A stretch of DNA of 64,000 nt from Bacillus mojavensis RO-H-1 = KCTC 3706. Its GTDB lineage: Bacteria > Bacillota > Bacilli > Bacillales > Bacillaceae. Position 1 is the stretch's first letter. Each line of letters opens with the position of its first letter. Below are positions 8,931 to 17,371 of this stretch, one piece after another. The stretch covers positions 1 to 64,000 of the forward strand of contig NZ_JH600305.1 of NCBI RefSeq assembly GCF_000245335.1, in the 5' to 3' direction. The notes below the pieces were generated by a model, which ran no database searches, had not been told where the DNA came from, and saw only the letters and a program-made list of their open reading frames with translations. Made by a program: the position numbers and the translations under genes.

Positions 8931-9356
8931 TTACTGAACAATAAACAACACTTTGGTGCCATCTGGATAACCGCTCATTTGATTTCCTACCCATGAACCG
9001 GCGCCGCGATTATCAGAAGGCGTTACATAGCGGACATCGGCTCCGGCGCCTCCTTCTTCACAAACTGCCATCGGCCATTCATCCCGATCGTAGCCAGGCT
9101 TCGTCGGAATTCCTTTTAATGATTCCTCCCGCCTTTTGTCCGCTCCATCACGATCAATTGTACATATATCAGAATGTCCTTCGGCAATCGCATCTCTTAT
9201 ATGATCCCCGGTTTCCGGATAACGAGACAACGGAAAATATAAAACTTTGTCATATAAAGCAGCCCCCTTGACCTGTTGTGGAGCCGTCATATCCTTTCCC
9301 AATAAACAAAGAAAAGCTGCTGCCGCCAGAAGAAGCATTGCCATCCATCTTTTCAT
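8931..9356 (-). CDS. nucB: Sporulation-specific extracellular DNase NucB
   Basis: A secreted nuclease with an N-terminal signal peptide ([18 protein letters not shown]) and the conserved NucB body: [35 protein letters not shown] and the C-terminal [13 protein letters not shown]. It degrades DNA released by mother-cell lysis. Two ATGs are six bases apart. The second, at 9356, has the GGGGGG site at proper distance, so I use it (141 residues). The signal peptide region is longer than in the laboratory strain, as far as I recall. It is divergent from sigK. Confidence 0.92.
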   Translation of the reverse strand: MKRWMAMLLLAAAAFLCLLGKDMTAPQQVKGAALYDKVLYFPLSRYPETGDHIRDAIAEGHSDICTIDRDGADKRREESLKGIPTKPGYDRDEWPMAVCEEGGAGADVRYVTPSDNRGAGSWVGNQMSGYPDGTKVLFIVQ

Positions 9357-9490
9357 CCTCATCCCCCCATACAGTTACGTTCATTTAAATGTATGGGGGC
9401 AGCGTAAAGATTATTTTAAAAAACAAAACCTAAGCTCTCATTGAGAAATTTCCCGGTACAGACACAGACAGCCTTCCGATCACATACATT

Positions 9491-9519
9491 GACATATAGG
9501 CTTTTGCCTACATAATCAT
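9491..9519 (+). promoter_or_regulatory. Putative sigma-E promoter of sigK
   Basis: GACATATA (9491-9498) and CATAATCAT (9511-9519) resemble the -35 and -10 elements of sigma-E promoters, the known class for sigK transcription in the mother cell. The ribosome binding site GGAGGTGA follows directly. Confidence 0.5.
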
Positions 9520-9531
9520 GTGGAGGTGACG

Positions 9532-10260
9532 ATGGTGACAGGTGTTTTCGCAGCGCTCGGTTTTGTAGTTAAAGAGCTTGTCTTTTTAGTATCTTACGTG
9601 AAAAACAATGCCTTTCCACAACCGCTCTCAAGCAGCGACGAAAAAAAATACTTAGAGCTCATGGCTAAAGGGGATGAACATGCCAGAAACATGCTGATTG
9701 AGCATAATCTTCGCTTGGTCGCCCATATTGTAAAAAAGTTTGAAAATACAGGTGAAGACGCAGAGGACTTAATCTCCATCGGAACAATCGGGCTGATCAA
9801 AGGAATTGAAAGCTATTCCGCCGGAAAAGGGACAAAACTGGCGACGTATGCTGCGCGATGTATTGAAAATGAAATCCTCATGCATTTACGCGCATTGAAA
9901 AAAACAAAAAAAGACGTGTCCCTTCATGATCCGATCGGGCAGGATAAAGAAGGGAATGAAATAAGCCTCATCGATGTCCTGAAATCAGAAAATGAAGACG
10001 TGATTGATACAATCCAGCTCAATATGGAGCTTGAAAAAGTGAAGCAATACATTGACATTTTAGATGACCGTGAAAAGGAAGTAATTGTCGGGCGGTTTGG
10101 GCTTGATTTGAAGAAGGAAAAAACGCAGCGTGAAATTGCCAAAGAACTCGGTATTTCGCGCAGCTATGTATCGCGGATTGAGAAACGGGCGCTGATGAAG
10201 ATGTTTCACGAGTTCTATCGGGCGGAGAAGGAAAAGCGGAAGAAATCGAAGGGGAAATAA
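9532..10260 (+). CDS. sigK: RNA polymerase sporulation sigma factor SigK, uninterrupted
   Basis: The 242-residue pro-sigma-K begins [20 protein letters not shown], the membrane-inserting pro-sequence removed by SpoIVFB near residues 20-21. Region 2 ([29 protein letters not shown]) and region 4 helix-turn-helix ([20 protein letters not shown]) follow. The ATG at 9532 is chosen for its GGAGGTGA site; an in-frame start four codons earlier has none. In the laboratory strain the gene is split by the skin element at an AATGA core; here that site (9869-9873) is intact and the frame continuous. It should control late mother-cell coat and lysis genes. Confidence 0.97.
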   Translation: MVTGVFAALGFVVKELVFLVSYVKNNAFPQPLSSSDEKKYLELMAKGDEHARNMLIEHNLRLVAHIVKKFENTGEDAEDLISIGTIGLIKGIESYSAGKGTKLATYAARCIENEILMHLRALKKTKKDVSLHDPIGQDKEGNEISLIDVLKSENEDVIDTIQLNMELEKVKQYIDILDDREKEVIVGRFGLDLKKEKTQREIAKELGISRSYVSRIEKRALMKMFHEFYRAEKEKRKKSKGK

Positions 10261-10268
10261 TGCAGAAG

Positions 10269-10292
10269 AAGCCGGATCTAATATGCCGGCTT
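10269..10292 (+). terminator. sigK terminator
   Basis: AAGCCGG (10269-10275) pairs with CCGGCTT (10286-10292), starting 9 bases after the sigK stop and followed by TTTC-rich sequence. Confidence 0.8.
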
Positions 10293-10329
10293 TCTCTCAT
10301 TCATTGTTTCTTTTAAAACTTTCGAAACT

Positions 10330-10662
10330 AATGGAGACAGAATAGATAGAGGTATGAAAATGTTCCCAGCTATCCGCTTGTCTCACTCTCTCAACTCGTC
10401 AGCACTGATAAGCTCAATGATCATTTCCGTAAAGACGATCAGGATCGTAGCAGATGACTTGACTTATAAGTCCTTCGCTTGCATCCTCTCTCAAGCGATT
10501 CAAAGCCGGACGTTCTAAAAGCTCCTCGGAAAACCCTTCATCGGCATACTTCAGCACATCCTTAGTCCCTGCTTTCTTTATACAGGCCTCGATTTGGCTG
10601 TCGATGCTCGATCCCTTGATCGCTTGTTCCTCGGTCGATACCCTTACATATATTGCTGTCAC
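10330..10662 (-). pseudogene. spoIVCA: spoIVCA relic (skin site-specific recombinase, 5' stub)
   Basis: The minus-strand frame starting at 10662 encodes MTAIYVRVSTEEQAIKGSSI and the catalytic-domain segment SQIEACIKKAGTKDVLKYAD with the serine of the YVRVS motif. It continues to VICYDPDRL near residue 76, then loses homology at YGNDH and stops at 10414. SpoIVCA is a large serine recombinase of about 500 residues that excises skin from sigK, so about 85% is missing. Weak matches to the following residues (LI..DELR) continue in another frame to about 10330. It is convergent with sigK. No functional recombinase is possible. Confidence 0.9.
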
Positions 10663-10766
10663 CCTGGATCTTCTTCCTATAACGTTTTATTAAATATTGA
10701 TAGCAATCGTTAATGCATTTGTCAGCTTGCGGTCACTCGATGATTATCACCTTCATAAAATGCATC

Positions 10767-11000
10767 ACCACTTGGGTAATGCTATGTAGGAGCTGTTTGT
10801 CCAAATGAGGAGATTTTCAATGAGTATAAAAAAGCAGTAAAAAAACCGATGGTAAAACCACCGGTTTTTCACTACACTAATTAGGCCCTCACATGGTAAA
10901 TCTATATCATTGGTTATGAAAACTTAATTTTTATTACCTTCTTTATATTCACTTTGATCATTTCTATCGTTATATGAATTATGGTTAAAAAATGGTGAGC
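10767..11000. repeat. Dispersed repeat copy A (and intergenic region 10663-11196)
   Basis: The block 10882-11000 is about 80% identical to 21553-21674 and 23664-23785; a second block (10767-10838) matches copy B only. All copies share TGGTTAAAAAATGGTGAG-type ends. Read on the minus strand, the three copies share peptide pieces like EYKECNENKL followed by a stop, so they may be 3' ends of a lost gene. A terminator-like hairpin lies at 10841-10869. No intact gene is visible between 10663 and 11196. Confidence 0.75.
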
Positions 11001-11196
11001 TAAAACGATAAAGATATCAATCTGTTCATTTAGTATCCTCATTCTTAAAGTACCACAATAAAATGGTCTGTTTTTAGGTTATTAAACCACTGAATATTTT
11101 TATGGTATTGCACGTGTCACTAATGCCAATAATCACTATATCACTTTCCACATTCAAAAGTTTCCATCCAATTTAAAAAAGCTGGCGAGAGATAGT

Positions 11197-12135
11197 TTAT
11201 CCCACACTCTTTTTAGTATTGTTAATCCGTCTATGTTTTTTCGCCCATAGTCTACCAATATAACCAGTACCAAATAGAACACCAGCCACAATAAATACAA
11301 ATCCGATTAATTGTGAAGTTGTAATTGTCTCATTTAAAAAAATAGCGGAAAATACAAGTCCAAAAAATGGAACAAAGTTGTTAAATATGGCTGTTTGACC
11401 TGCACCTATCTGCTGAATAGCTGCATTAAAAACAATATATCCAATTCCCGTTGCCACTAACCCTGATACGATAAATAAAAAGTAAGTAAATAAAGATGCA
11501 GAAGTCATTTCACTGACCCCTCCAGGTTCGGTTATAAAACTAATAATCAACAATCCAATTGAGCCAGCTAGGTACATGATTGTTGTTACCTGTTTTGAAT
11601 CAAGTGTTTCTGTTGCCTTTTTTACGAAAATAAAACTAATGGCTTGGACAAACATGGCAATCATTAAAATTAATTCTCCCTGAGATAATTGCATGTTACT
11701 GAATGATCCACCCTGAATAAAGAAGACGCCGGTTAATGCTAGAATAAAACCAAGCACTCGTAATTTTGTTAATTGTTCACCTAAAAAGAGAACAGCAAGT
11801 ATTGCAGTTGTGAGTGGAACTAATGCAAGAATTAAAGAAGCATTCGAAGCATCAATCATTGTTAAGCCTACTGCTATTAGCGAATGGTGTAAGATGACAC
11901 CGAATAACATTCCAAGTAATGTATAAATCCATTCCTTTTTCGATAAACGACGAAATGATTTCCCCAGAACGATCATGATTAATGCTGTAATCCCAGCCAT
12001 CATAATTCGAAAAGCTGTCATTGTTTGAGGGGGTAAATCTTCCACCAATACTTTAATTATAACAAGATTAAGTCCCCAAATAGCTGTAACAAAAAACACT
12101 AAACCGTAAGTTAGTAATAAGCGTTTTTGATTCAC
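11197..12135 (-). CDS. EamA-family (DMT) transporter
   Basis: The 312-residue protein has ten hydrophobic segments in two EamA repeats. The first begins FFVTAIWGLNLVIIK with the AFR element near residue 42, and the second is near residues 155-295. It ends in a basic tail (WAKKHRRINNTKK). EamA/DMT proteins mostly export amino acids or other metabolites. It is transcribed divergently from a MocR/PdxR-type regulator, which probably controls it; the substrate might be a PLP-related compound or amino acid (inference). Low-GC composition relative to the core suggests transfer. Confidence 0.85.
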   Translation of the reverse strand: MNQKRLLLTYGLVFFVTAIWGLNLVIIKVLVEDLPPQTMTAFRIMMAGITALIMIVLGKSFRRLSKKEWIYTLLGMLFGVILHHSLIAVGLTMIDASNASLILALVPLTTAILAVLFLGEQLTKLRVLGFILALTGVFFIQGGSFSNMQLSQGELILMIAMFVQAISFIFVKKATETLDSKQVTTIMYLAGSIGLLIISFITEPGGVSEMTSASLFTYFLFIVSGLVATGIGYIVFNAAIQQIGAGQTAIFNNFVPFFGLVFSAIFLNETITTSQLIGFVFIVAGVLFGTGYIGRLWAKKHRRINNTKKSVG

Positions 12136-12203
12136 AAGTTACTCCTCCATTTTCCAAGTGTAATGCTATGTTCAACTATAAGTGCCATATTACTTTAACG
12201 TTT

Positions 12204-12390
12204 GTATAACACTCAACACATTTCTATAACACTTAACCTTTGTGTTTTCATCTGTGGAACTACTGTATGAAGACTTACTTAATAATGTTTTATTCTTATG
12301 TGTGAATAACTTTCATTCAAGGGTTAAAATAAATATATTAAAATCTGCTATATGAAATAAGTCTATAACACTAACCAAATGTATAACACT
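12204..12390. promoter_or_regulatory. Four direct repeats TATAACACT in the divergent intergenic region
   Basis: TATAACAC occurs at 12205, 12225, 12364 and 12382, followed by T/C/A and A. The pairs are spaced 20 and 18 bases, one near each divergent gene. MocR/PdxR regulators bind direct repeats, so these are the likely operators for the flanking regulator and exporter genes. The last copy lies directly upstream of the regulator's AGGAGG site. Confidence 0.7.
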
Positions 12391-12401
12391 TAGGAGGATT
12401 T

Positions 12402-13880
12402 ATGGTGCAAATTGATATTCAAAGAAATAAAGGGGAATCACTATCTAAACAAATATATCAATCTATTGTTGACCGAATCCGTTCAGGACTTTTGGAAGAG
12501 GGATCGAAATTGCCTTCTGTACGTAGTCTTTCCAAACAACTGGAAGTAAGTTTGGTTACAGCTGTCAAGGCGTACAAACAATTAGAACAAGATGGATTTG
12601 CTACTTCTATCCAAGGAAAAGGTACTTTTGTAAAAGCAAAAATAAGCGAGAAAAAGAAAGTAGAAGCAATGCCTTCATATGATTGGCAATTATCACTTCA
12701 AGATTATCTACCAAGATCCCAGTTTTCTCGTTATCATATTGCTCCTCAAAAAGTTCATCTTTCATCGTCCATGATAGATCCTAAACTACTTCCAAACAGA
12801 TATTTTGTGCATGAGGTACAACAGGTTCTTTCGGAGAATCCAGAGTTATTGTCTATATACGGGAATGTTCAAGGTGATAATCAACTAAGGAGTGAAATGT
12901 CTGCCTATTTAAAAAGGTCAGGGGTTACTTCTACACCAGAAAATATCTTAGTTACAAGTGGTCTTCAACAAAGTATAGATCTTGTTGCTCGTACATTTGT
13001 TGGACCTGGGGATGTGGTAGTAATGGAAGCACCGACATACCCGGGGGCAATTGATATCTTTCGGGGAAGAGGTGCTACCATACTTACGGTGCCTGTTGAT
13101 AAAGATGGAATGCGAATAGATATACTCCAAAACGTGTGTGAAAAACATAAACCAAAAGTTATCTTTACAATTCCTACATTTCATAATCCAACAGGTGTTG
13201 TTATGTCTCTAAAACGACGTAAGCAGTTACTTGATATAGCCGGGAGTATCCATTGTATTATCGTGGAGGATGATCCATGCAGTGAGATTTATTTTGAAAA
13301 AAAACCACCTGTAACCCTTACAAGCATGGATCAGTTTGGTAATGTAATTTATTTAAGAGGATTGAGCAAAACGATTGCTCCGAGTTGCAGAATAGGAATA
13401 TTAACGGCTTCTGGCTCTATTTTCAATCGTTTATTAGCTGCAAAAGCAAATGCTGATTTAGGAAGTCCTTTACTTACACAGAAGGCTATTCTTCCCTTGA
13501 TTAACTCTAAAAGAATGATAGATCACTCAAAGAAGTTGAGGACGGCTCTAAAAATCCGAAGAGATTTAGTTCTTGATTTACTTACAAGTCTTTCTCCTGA
13601 GGGTGTATCTTGGACGATACCAGAAGGAGGATTAAATTTATGGATCAGTTTGCCTTCTTGGATTGATAGTCATCTTCTTTTATCAGAAGCAAAAAAACAA
13701 CAGATAACATTTTTACCAGGATCAGCATGTTATCCAGTAGGGCAAGAAAATAATCATTTACGTATTAGTTACTCATATATAAATGAGGAACTACTAACAC
13801 ATGGAATTACAACATTATGTAATATCTTTCATGCTGCGATATCATCCCAAAAAATAAGTGAAAATAGGCCAAATTTTTAA
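12402..13880 (+). CDS. MocR/PdxR-type regulator (GntR HTH fused to aminotransferase domain)
   Basis: The 492-residue protein has an N-terminal winged helix of the GntR family (residues 1-75, KLPSVRSLSKQLEVSLVTAVKAY) and a long fold-type-I aminotransferase domain. The PLP site includes YGNVQGDNQLR, PTFHNPTG and the lysine of RGLSKTIAP near residue 325. Such proteins sense PLP or an amino acid adduct and regulate a divergent neighbour. Here that is an EamA exporter, and a broken pyridoxine-kinase-like gene lies downstream, hinting at a vitamin B6 connection. AGGAGG precedes the ATG. Confidence 0.88.
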   Translation: MVQIDIQRNKGESLSKQIYQSIVDRIRSGLLEEGSKLPSVRSLSKQLEVSLVTAVKAYKQLEQDGFATSIQGKGTFVKAKISEKKKVEAMPSYDWQLSLQDYLPRSQFSRYHIAPQKVHLSSSMIDPKLLPNRYFVHEVQQVLSENPELLSIYGNVQGDNQLRSEMSAYLKRSGVTSTPENILVTSGLQQSIDLVARTFVGPGDVVVMEAPTYPGAIDIFRGRGATILTVPVDKDGMRIDILQNVCEKHKPKVIFTIPTFHNPTGVVMSLKRRKQLLDIAGSIHCIIVEDDPCSEIYFEKKPPVTLTSMDQFGNVIYLRGLSKTIAPSCRIGILTASGSIFNRLLAAKANADLGSPLLTQKAILPLINSKRMIDHSKKLRTALKIRRDLVLDLLTSLSPEGVSWTIPEGGLNLWISLPSWIDSHLLLSEAKKQQITFLPGSACYPVGQENNHLRISYSYINEELLTHGITTLCNIFHAAISSQKISENRPNF

Positions 13881-13882
13881 AG

Positions 13883-13967
13883 TAATCATTGATAATATAG
13901 ACTGATTTTTAGTTTTCATCGTCAACTCCTAAGAATCTTCAAAACAGCTTATATTTCGAAGATTCTT
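13883..13967 (-). pseudogene. 5' relic of a second EamA gene with its palindrome
   Basis: Positions 13883-13911, read on the minus strand, encode MKTKNQSILSMI after a GGAG site, closely matching the first codons of the EamA gene at 15445-16329. The rest of that gene is missing. Upstream (13931-13967) is a palindrome with arms AAGAATCTTC / GAAGATTCTT, equivalent to that at 16343-16375. This is a truncated duplicate of a promoter and gene start. Confidence 0.7.
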
Positions 13968-14134
13968 AATCGTATTTAATATAAGTGATCACAAGTCCTC
14001 AATAATATTCAAATGTCTGTCGGTTATTGAAATAATCTTCGTTTTGGATCATGGGTATCTTAGCCGCTTTTCTTCAATATATTCCACAACAGCTGATTAC
14101 CTTGTTAAGGCTGGAATAAAGAGAGCATATATAT

Positions 14135-14790
14135 TTGGAAATTCATGCAGACTTAACAACCTTCCAGGAGCAGCAAGTATTTGGAATGGCTGTTATTACA
14201 TCAGTTGTTGCTCAAAACACACTTGGTGTGAAAAGTTTTGAGGAGGTATCTCTGAATAATATATCTCAGCAAATAGACTGTGTCATCGGAGATATAAAAC
14301 CGGATGCTGTAAAAACTGGTATGCTTGCAAGCGTGGAAATTATAGAACTGATAGCTGAAAAATTAAAAGCGGCTAATATCCAATCGTATGTGATGGACCC
14401 GGTTATGGTTGCTAAAAGCGGGCACCATCTGCTTCCTAAGGATGTCGTTAATCATTTGAAAAAATTATTAATACCTCAAACAACTGTTATTACACCAAAT
14501 ATTCCAGAAGCGGAAGTAATAATCGGCAAATCAATAAAAACTATACAGCAGATGCGTGATGCTGCTAAAGAAATTGTGGAAGTATATGCGGCAAAGTGTG
14601 CTGTCGTAAAATGAGGGCATTTGAACGGAGAAGCTCGCGATATTATGTACTTTGACGAGGCCCTTCGAGGAATTTGTTTCTCCTCGCTTTGATACAAAAC
14701 ATACCCATGGAACAGGCTGTACTTTTTCTGCCGTTATAACTGCAGAGCTAGCAAAGCAGCACAGTATACCGAGAGGACGCAAAAGTTAAG
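14135..14790 (+). pseudogene. Broken pyridoxine/HMP kinase (PdxK/ThiD-like)
   Basis: The reading frame from 14135 encodes EIHADLTTFQEQQVFGMAVI, then DAVKTGMLASVEIIELIAEK, YVMDPVMVAKSGHHLL and ITPNIPEAE, all hallmarks of the PfkB-like ThiD/PdxK kinases. A stop interrupts it at 14614, and a frameshift follows near 14670. The catalytic [10 protein letters not shown] motif is then found in a shifted frame around 14710. The N-terminal GSDSSGGAG segment is missing. The gene is therefore dead at both ends. It lies behind the MocR-type regulator, consistent with a former B6-salvage cassette. Confidence 0.85.
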
Positions 14791-14834
14791 GTAACTAGTG
14801 CCGTTAAAAGTTTCAGACAAGGATTTATCACTGC

Positions 14835-15032
14835 TATATTGAACCCAAAAACAACCATAAAAAATTGGATAATCCGTATCTGAAAAAAGGCGATAGATTT
14901 TATTTAGATAATTTGCACAAGGATCATTTAGAAGTTTTCGATAAAAGAGGAAATTTAAGAGTAGTGTTGAATTTGGATGGAACATTGAACGAAGTTAAGA
15001 CTAAGAATGCCATTGGAAGAAAATTAAAATAG
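14835..15032 (+). pseudogene. Orphan C-terminal tip of a polymorphic (LXG/RNase-like) toxin
   Basis: An open frame without a start encodes PKNNHKKLDNPYLKKGDRFY followed by LDNLHKDHLEVFDKRG and ends NAIGRKLK. This is the style of nuclease tips of Bacillus polymorphic toxins; the D..H....E spacing and final R recall colicin-E3-like ribonucleases, but I cannot assign the family firmly. No LXG delivery domain lies upstream, so it is a displaced toxin module. A likely immunity gene starts 14 bases downstream. Confidence 0.7.
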
Positions 15033-15045
15033 GTGGTTATAATAG

Positions 15046-15333
15046 ATGACAAATATTGATAAAATTTTTAGTGCTTTAAAAGAATTAAATGAAAAATATA
15101 ATCATACATTAATTTCAAAAGAAGAACTTTTAGAAGAAGAGGAAAATATTAAAGAACTTCCGCAAATACATGAAAGAATGAATAAAGTTTTAGCTAACTT
15201 AAGTCAAATTGAAGATAAAGAAAAACTAACTTCTGAATTAGTACAGTTACATTTAGTAATAGGTGATATAGAATGGCAATTTGACCAAATACATGAGATG
15301 GTTAGACAGGTAATACAAAATTTTGAGGATTAA
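15046..15333 (+). CDS. Small acidic protein, probable immunity protein to the toxin tip
   Basis: A 95-residue, strongly acidic, helical protein (MTNIDKIFSALKELNEKYNH at its start, EELLEEEENIKELPQ in the middle). It follows the orphan toxin tip by 14 bases with an AGGTGG site and ends in a strong terminator. This is the arrangement of toxin-immunity pairs. I do not recognise the family; the immunity role rests on position, size and charge. Being intact next to a dead toxin fits retention for protection against neighbours. Confidence 0.65.
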   Translation: MTNIDKIFSALKELNEKYNHTLISKEELLEEEENIKELPQIHERMNKVLANLSQIEDKEKLTSELVQLHLVIGDIEWQFDQIHEMVRQVIQNFED

Positions 15334-15340
15334 TATTATA

Positions 15341-15371
15341 AAAAAGGCCCTCTTTTCAAGAGGGCCTTTTT
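15341..15371 (+). terminator. Strong terminator after immunity gene
   Basis: AAAAAGGCCCTCTT / AAGAGGGCCTTTTT, a 14-base stem starting eight bases after the stop. Confidence 0.85.
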
Positions 15372-15430
15372 AATTTCAATGACGGTTCAATTTTCTCTTT
15401 AGTCTTAGGTCCATAAATGTCGTCCTAAGT
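15370..15430 (-). pseudogene. Scar of an amidase C-terminal peptidoglycan-binding motif
   Basis: The minus strand reads DDIYGPKTKEKIEPSLKLK, matching the last motif of CwlH-type amidases. It has no start and no upstream amidase domain. Confidence 0.65.
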
Positions 15431-15444
15431 AACCCACACATAGA

Positions 15445-16329
15445 CTAAAATCGTTTGACGCACTCTTGTATTCTGCGAAACCTTATTTCACTAGCAAAAG
15501 TAGACCCTAGTAAAAGAACTCCACCTATAATTTGTAATAGCGTGAATTGCTCTTGTAATATTAGACCAGAAATGAGAATAGCCACAAATGGGTCAACATA
15601 ACTCAACACAGCTATGCTCTGACCTTTTAATTTTTCCATGCCAGAGAAAAACAACCAGAACCCTATTCCTGTGTTTACAATCCCCAGAAAGATTATAAAA
15701 GGAATTGATGATGATGATACACTTAGCATGTTAAGTCCTTCTGTAATAAGGACATATGGTAGAAGAATTAAAGCTGTGACCAACAGTTGGATAATGGTTA
15801 CTTCCAGCCGATTCATCTCTTTAATAAACTTATTTAACAACATTAACGCAGCATAAAATGCAGCTGCAATTAACCCCAAAATAATCCCAATTAAATCCTC
15901 TCTTCCGGATGCACTAACACCATTTCCGACAATGAACATCATCCCTAATACTGCTACGAAGATACATATCACTTTTTTAAATGAGAGTTTTTCCTTTAAA
16001 AAAATAGGTGAAAGTAACATCACAAAAACAGGTGCAAAATAATAACCTAACGTGGCATTCGTTAGAGTTGTATACTCATAGGATTGATAAAGAAATATCC
16101 AATTTCCTCCCAAAGCAATGCCCGATAAAAAAAGAAATATCCCACAACTTTTTATTTTTTGCCACGAGAAGCTTTTTCTCTTATTAATAAACACAAGTGT
16201 TAAAAAGAGAAAACCAATTGAGCTACTAAAAAACGCTGTTTCACTCGAAGATAAGTCAATGTATCTCACAACTAAACCAATTGTACCAAAAATAATCATT
16301 GATAATATAAACTGTATGCTAGATTTCAT
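15445..16329 (-). CDS. EamA-family (DMT) transporter, second
   Basis: The 294-residue protein has ten predicted membrane helices in two EamA halves (MKSSIQFILSMIIFGTIGLV at the start, EKLSFKKVICIFVAVLG near residue 113). It is a probable metabolite or drug exporter. A 12-base perfect palindrome lies 14 bases upstream of the start and likely serves as an operator. A relic of the 5' end of a close homologue with the related palindrome occurs at 13.88-13.97 kb. The protein is different from the exporter at 11.2 kb. Confidence 0.85.
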   Translation of the reverse strand: MKSSIQFILSMIIFGTIGLVVRYIDLSSSETAFFSSSIGFLFLTLVFINKRKSFSWQKIKSCGIFLFLSGIALGGNWIFLYQSYEYTTLTNATLGYYFAPVFVMLLSPIFLKEKLSFKKVICIFVAVLGMMFIVGNGVSASGREDLIGIILGLIAAAFYAALMLLNKFIKEMNRLEVTIIQLLVTALILLPYVLITEGLNMLSVSSSSIPFIIFLGIVNTGIGFWLFFSGMEKLKGQSIAVLSYVDPFVAILISGLILQEQFTLLQIIGGVLLLGSTFASEIRFRRIQECVKRF

Positions 16330-16342
16330 TTTCTACTCCTTC

Positions 16343-16375
16343 GAATCTGCGAAACAGCTTATATTTCGCAGATTC
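16343..16375. promoter_or_regulatory. Long palindrome upstream of EamA gene
   Basis: GAATCTGCGAAA (16343-16354) and TTTCGCAGATTC (16364-16375) form perfect 12-base arms around a 9-base spacer, positioned over the expected promoter/leader of the minus-strand gene. It could be a repressor operator or an RNA hairpin. A diverged copy at 13931-13967 keeps the symmetry. Confidence 0.6.
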
Positions 16376-16403
16376 TTAATCTGTTTTAAATATAAACGTG
16401 TTT

Positions 16404-16547
16404 ATGAGCAGAAACGGTGGTGGTGGAGAAGTAGCAAGTCTAACACTCGGATTTGTCATTGAATTTGATAATGGCATAAATAAACCAACCTCCAGTTTTT
16501 TTTGGTTAGATAAGTATATAATAAAAATATTTGGATGTATATTATGA
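16404..16547 (+). CDS. Short open frame, hypothetical or relic
   Basis: A 47-residue frame (MSRNGGGGEVASLTLGFVIE at its start). There is no clear ribosome binding site, and I recognise no family. It may be a decayed fragment. The rest of 16376-16650 shows nothing else. Confidence 0.25.
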   Translation: MSRNGGGGEVASLTLGFVIEFDNGINKPTSSFFWLDKYIIKIFGCIL

Positions 16548-16650
16548 ATTTTTGGATATAAAGGTTATAGTGGCTAATGGCAAAAGTGACTCAACCAAAA
16601 TTGTGCTTTTTAAAAGGATAAGGAGCTGTTTTATTATTCTTAGAGCTTGT

Positions 16651-16848
16651 TCAGTTCCTCTTTGATAGAGCTTCAAGTTTGGCTTTAGTCATAGGTCCAT
16701 AAATTCCATCAGCAGATAGTCCATGCATCAACTGAAATCGTCTAACTACATCTGCTGTTTTCGGTCCATATACGCCGTCGATACCGTTATTCTTCGCTCC
16801 TTTATCTGGGTAGAAATAAAGAGCCGCAAGTGATTTTCGAATCCCTTA
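16651..16848 (-). pseudogene. C-terminal fragment of a CwlH/XlyA-type amidase
   Basis: The minus strand encodes LAALYFYPDKGAKNNGIDGV, YGPKTADVVRRFQLMHGL, and DGIYGPMTKAKLEALSKRN before a stop at 16651. That is both peptidoglycan-binding motifs of a phage-type amidase, about 75% identical to the CwlH tail at 5.4 kb. The catalytic domain is absent; homology ends abruptly near 16848. Confidence 0.85.
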
Positions 16849-16965
16849 CAAACCCTTACGTGGCAAGGGTTTTTGTTGTTTTTCTCATTTATATTTTCAT
16901 TTATGTTTCTTTTACATTTTCATATATAAAAATGAAGTGGCCTGATTACATAAGGAGCGTTTATT

Positions 16966-17326
16966 GTGAAGAGAACCATTGAATTTTTTTAAGTTTGACA
17001 GGGAGCCTACTGGGTGTTGTAGCATCTATTCTAGCTCTAGGTATCGCCTATTTAGATTTATTTTTTCATTTGATCAGATACTTTGATATGACAAGCGACC
17101 TTCTTGTTGGAGCATGGGGGTCTTTGATCTTTTCATGTATTGGGTTTACTGCTTCAATTTTTGTCTTATTCAAACCAAAGTTGAGCAGTATTCTACTTTT
17201 GTCTCAGGGATTGGAGGACTTATATGTGTTGATTGGTTCTACTTAATACCAGCAATACTTATGATCATTCCTGGAATCATGGTGTTCATTAGAAAAGATA
17301 GAATAAATTCAAGAAGAGCCTTCTAA
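16966..17326 (+). pseudogene. DUF4064-like small membrane protein, frameshifted (copy 1)
   Basis: A GTG at 16966 with AAGGAGCG upstream opens a protein starting MKRTIEFF. A run of seven T then shifts the frame; one more T would restore FLSLTGSLLGVVASIL. A second shift near 17203 (one T short compared with copy 2) splits the end, VDWFYLIPAILMIIPGIMVF. About four membrane segments are present. Copy 2 is at 30901-31260. The DUF4064 assignment is from the general pattern and is tentative. Confidence 0.7.
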
Positions 17327-17371
17327 GAGACTCTTCTTTTTATAACTTTATGAAGCTTCAATTGACTTCGT

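Noticed and set aside
10414..10662. The 82-residue recombinase frame as a functional small gene
   Set aside because: It contains only the first part of the serine recombinase catalytic domain and lacks the DNA-binding domain; homology stops at a frame disruption.
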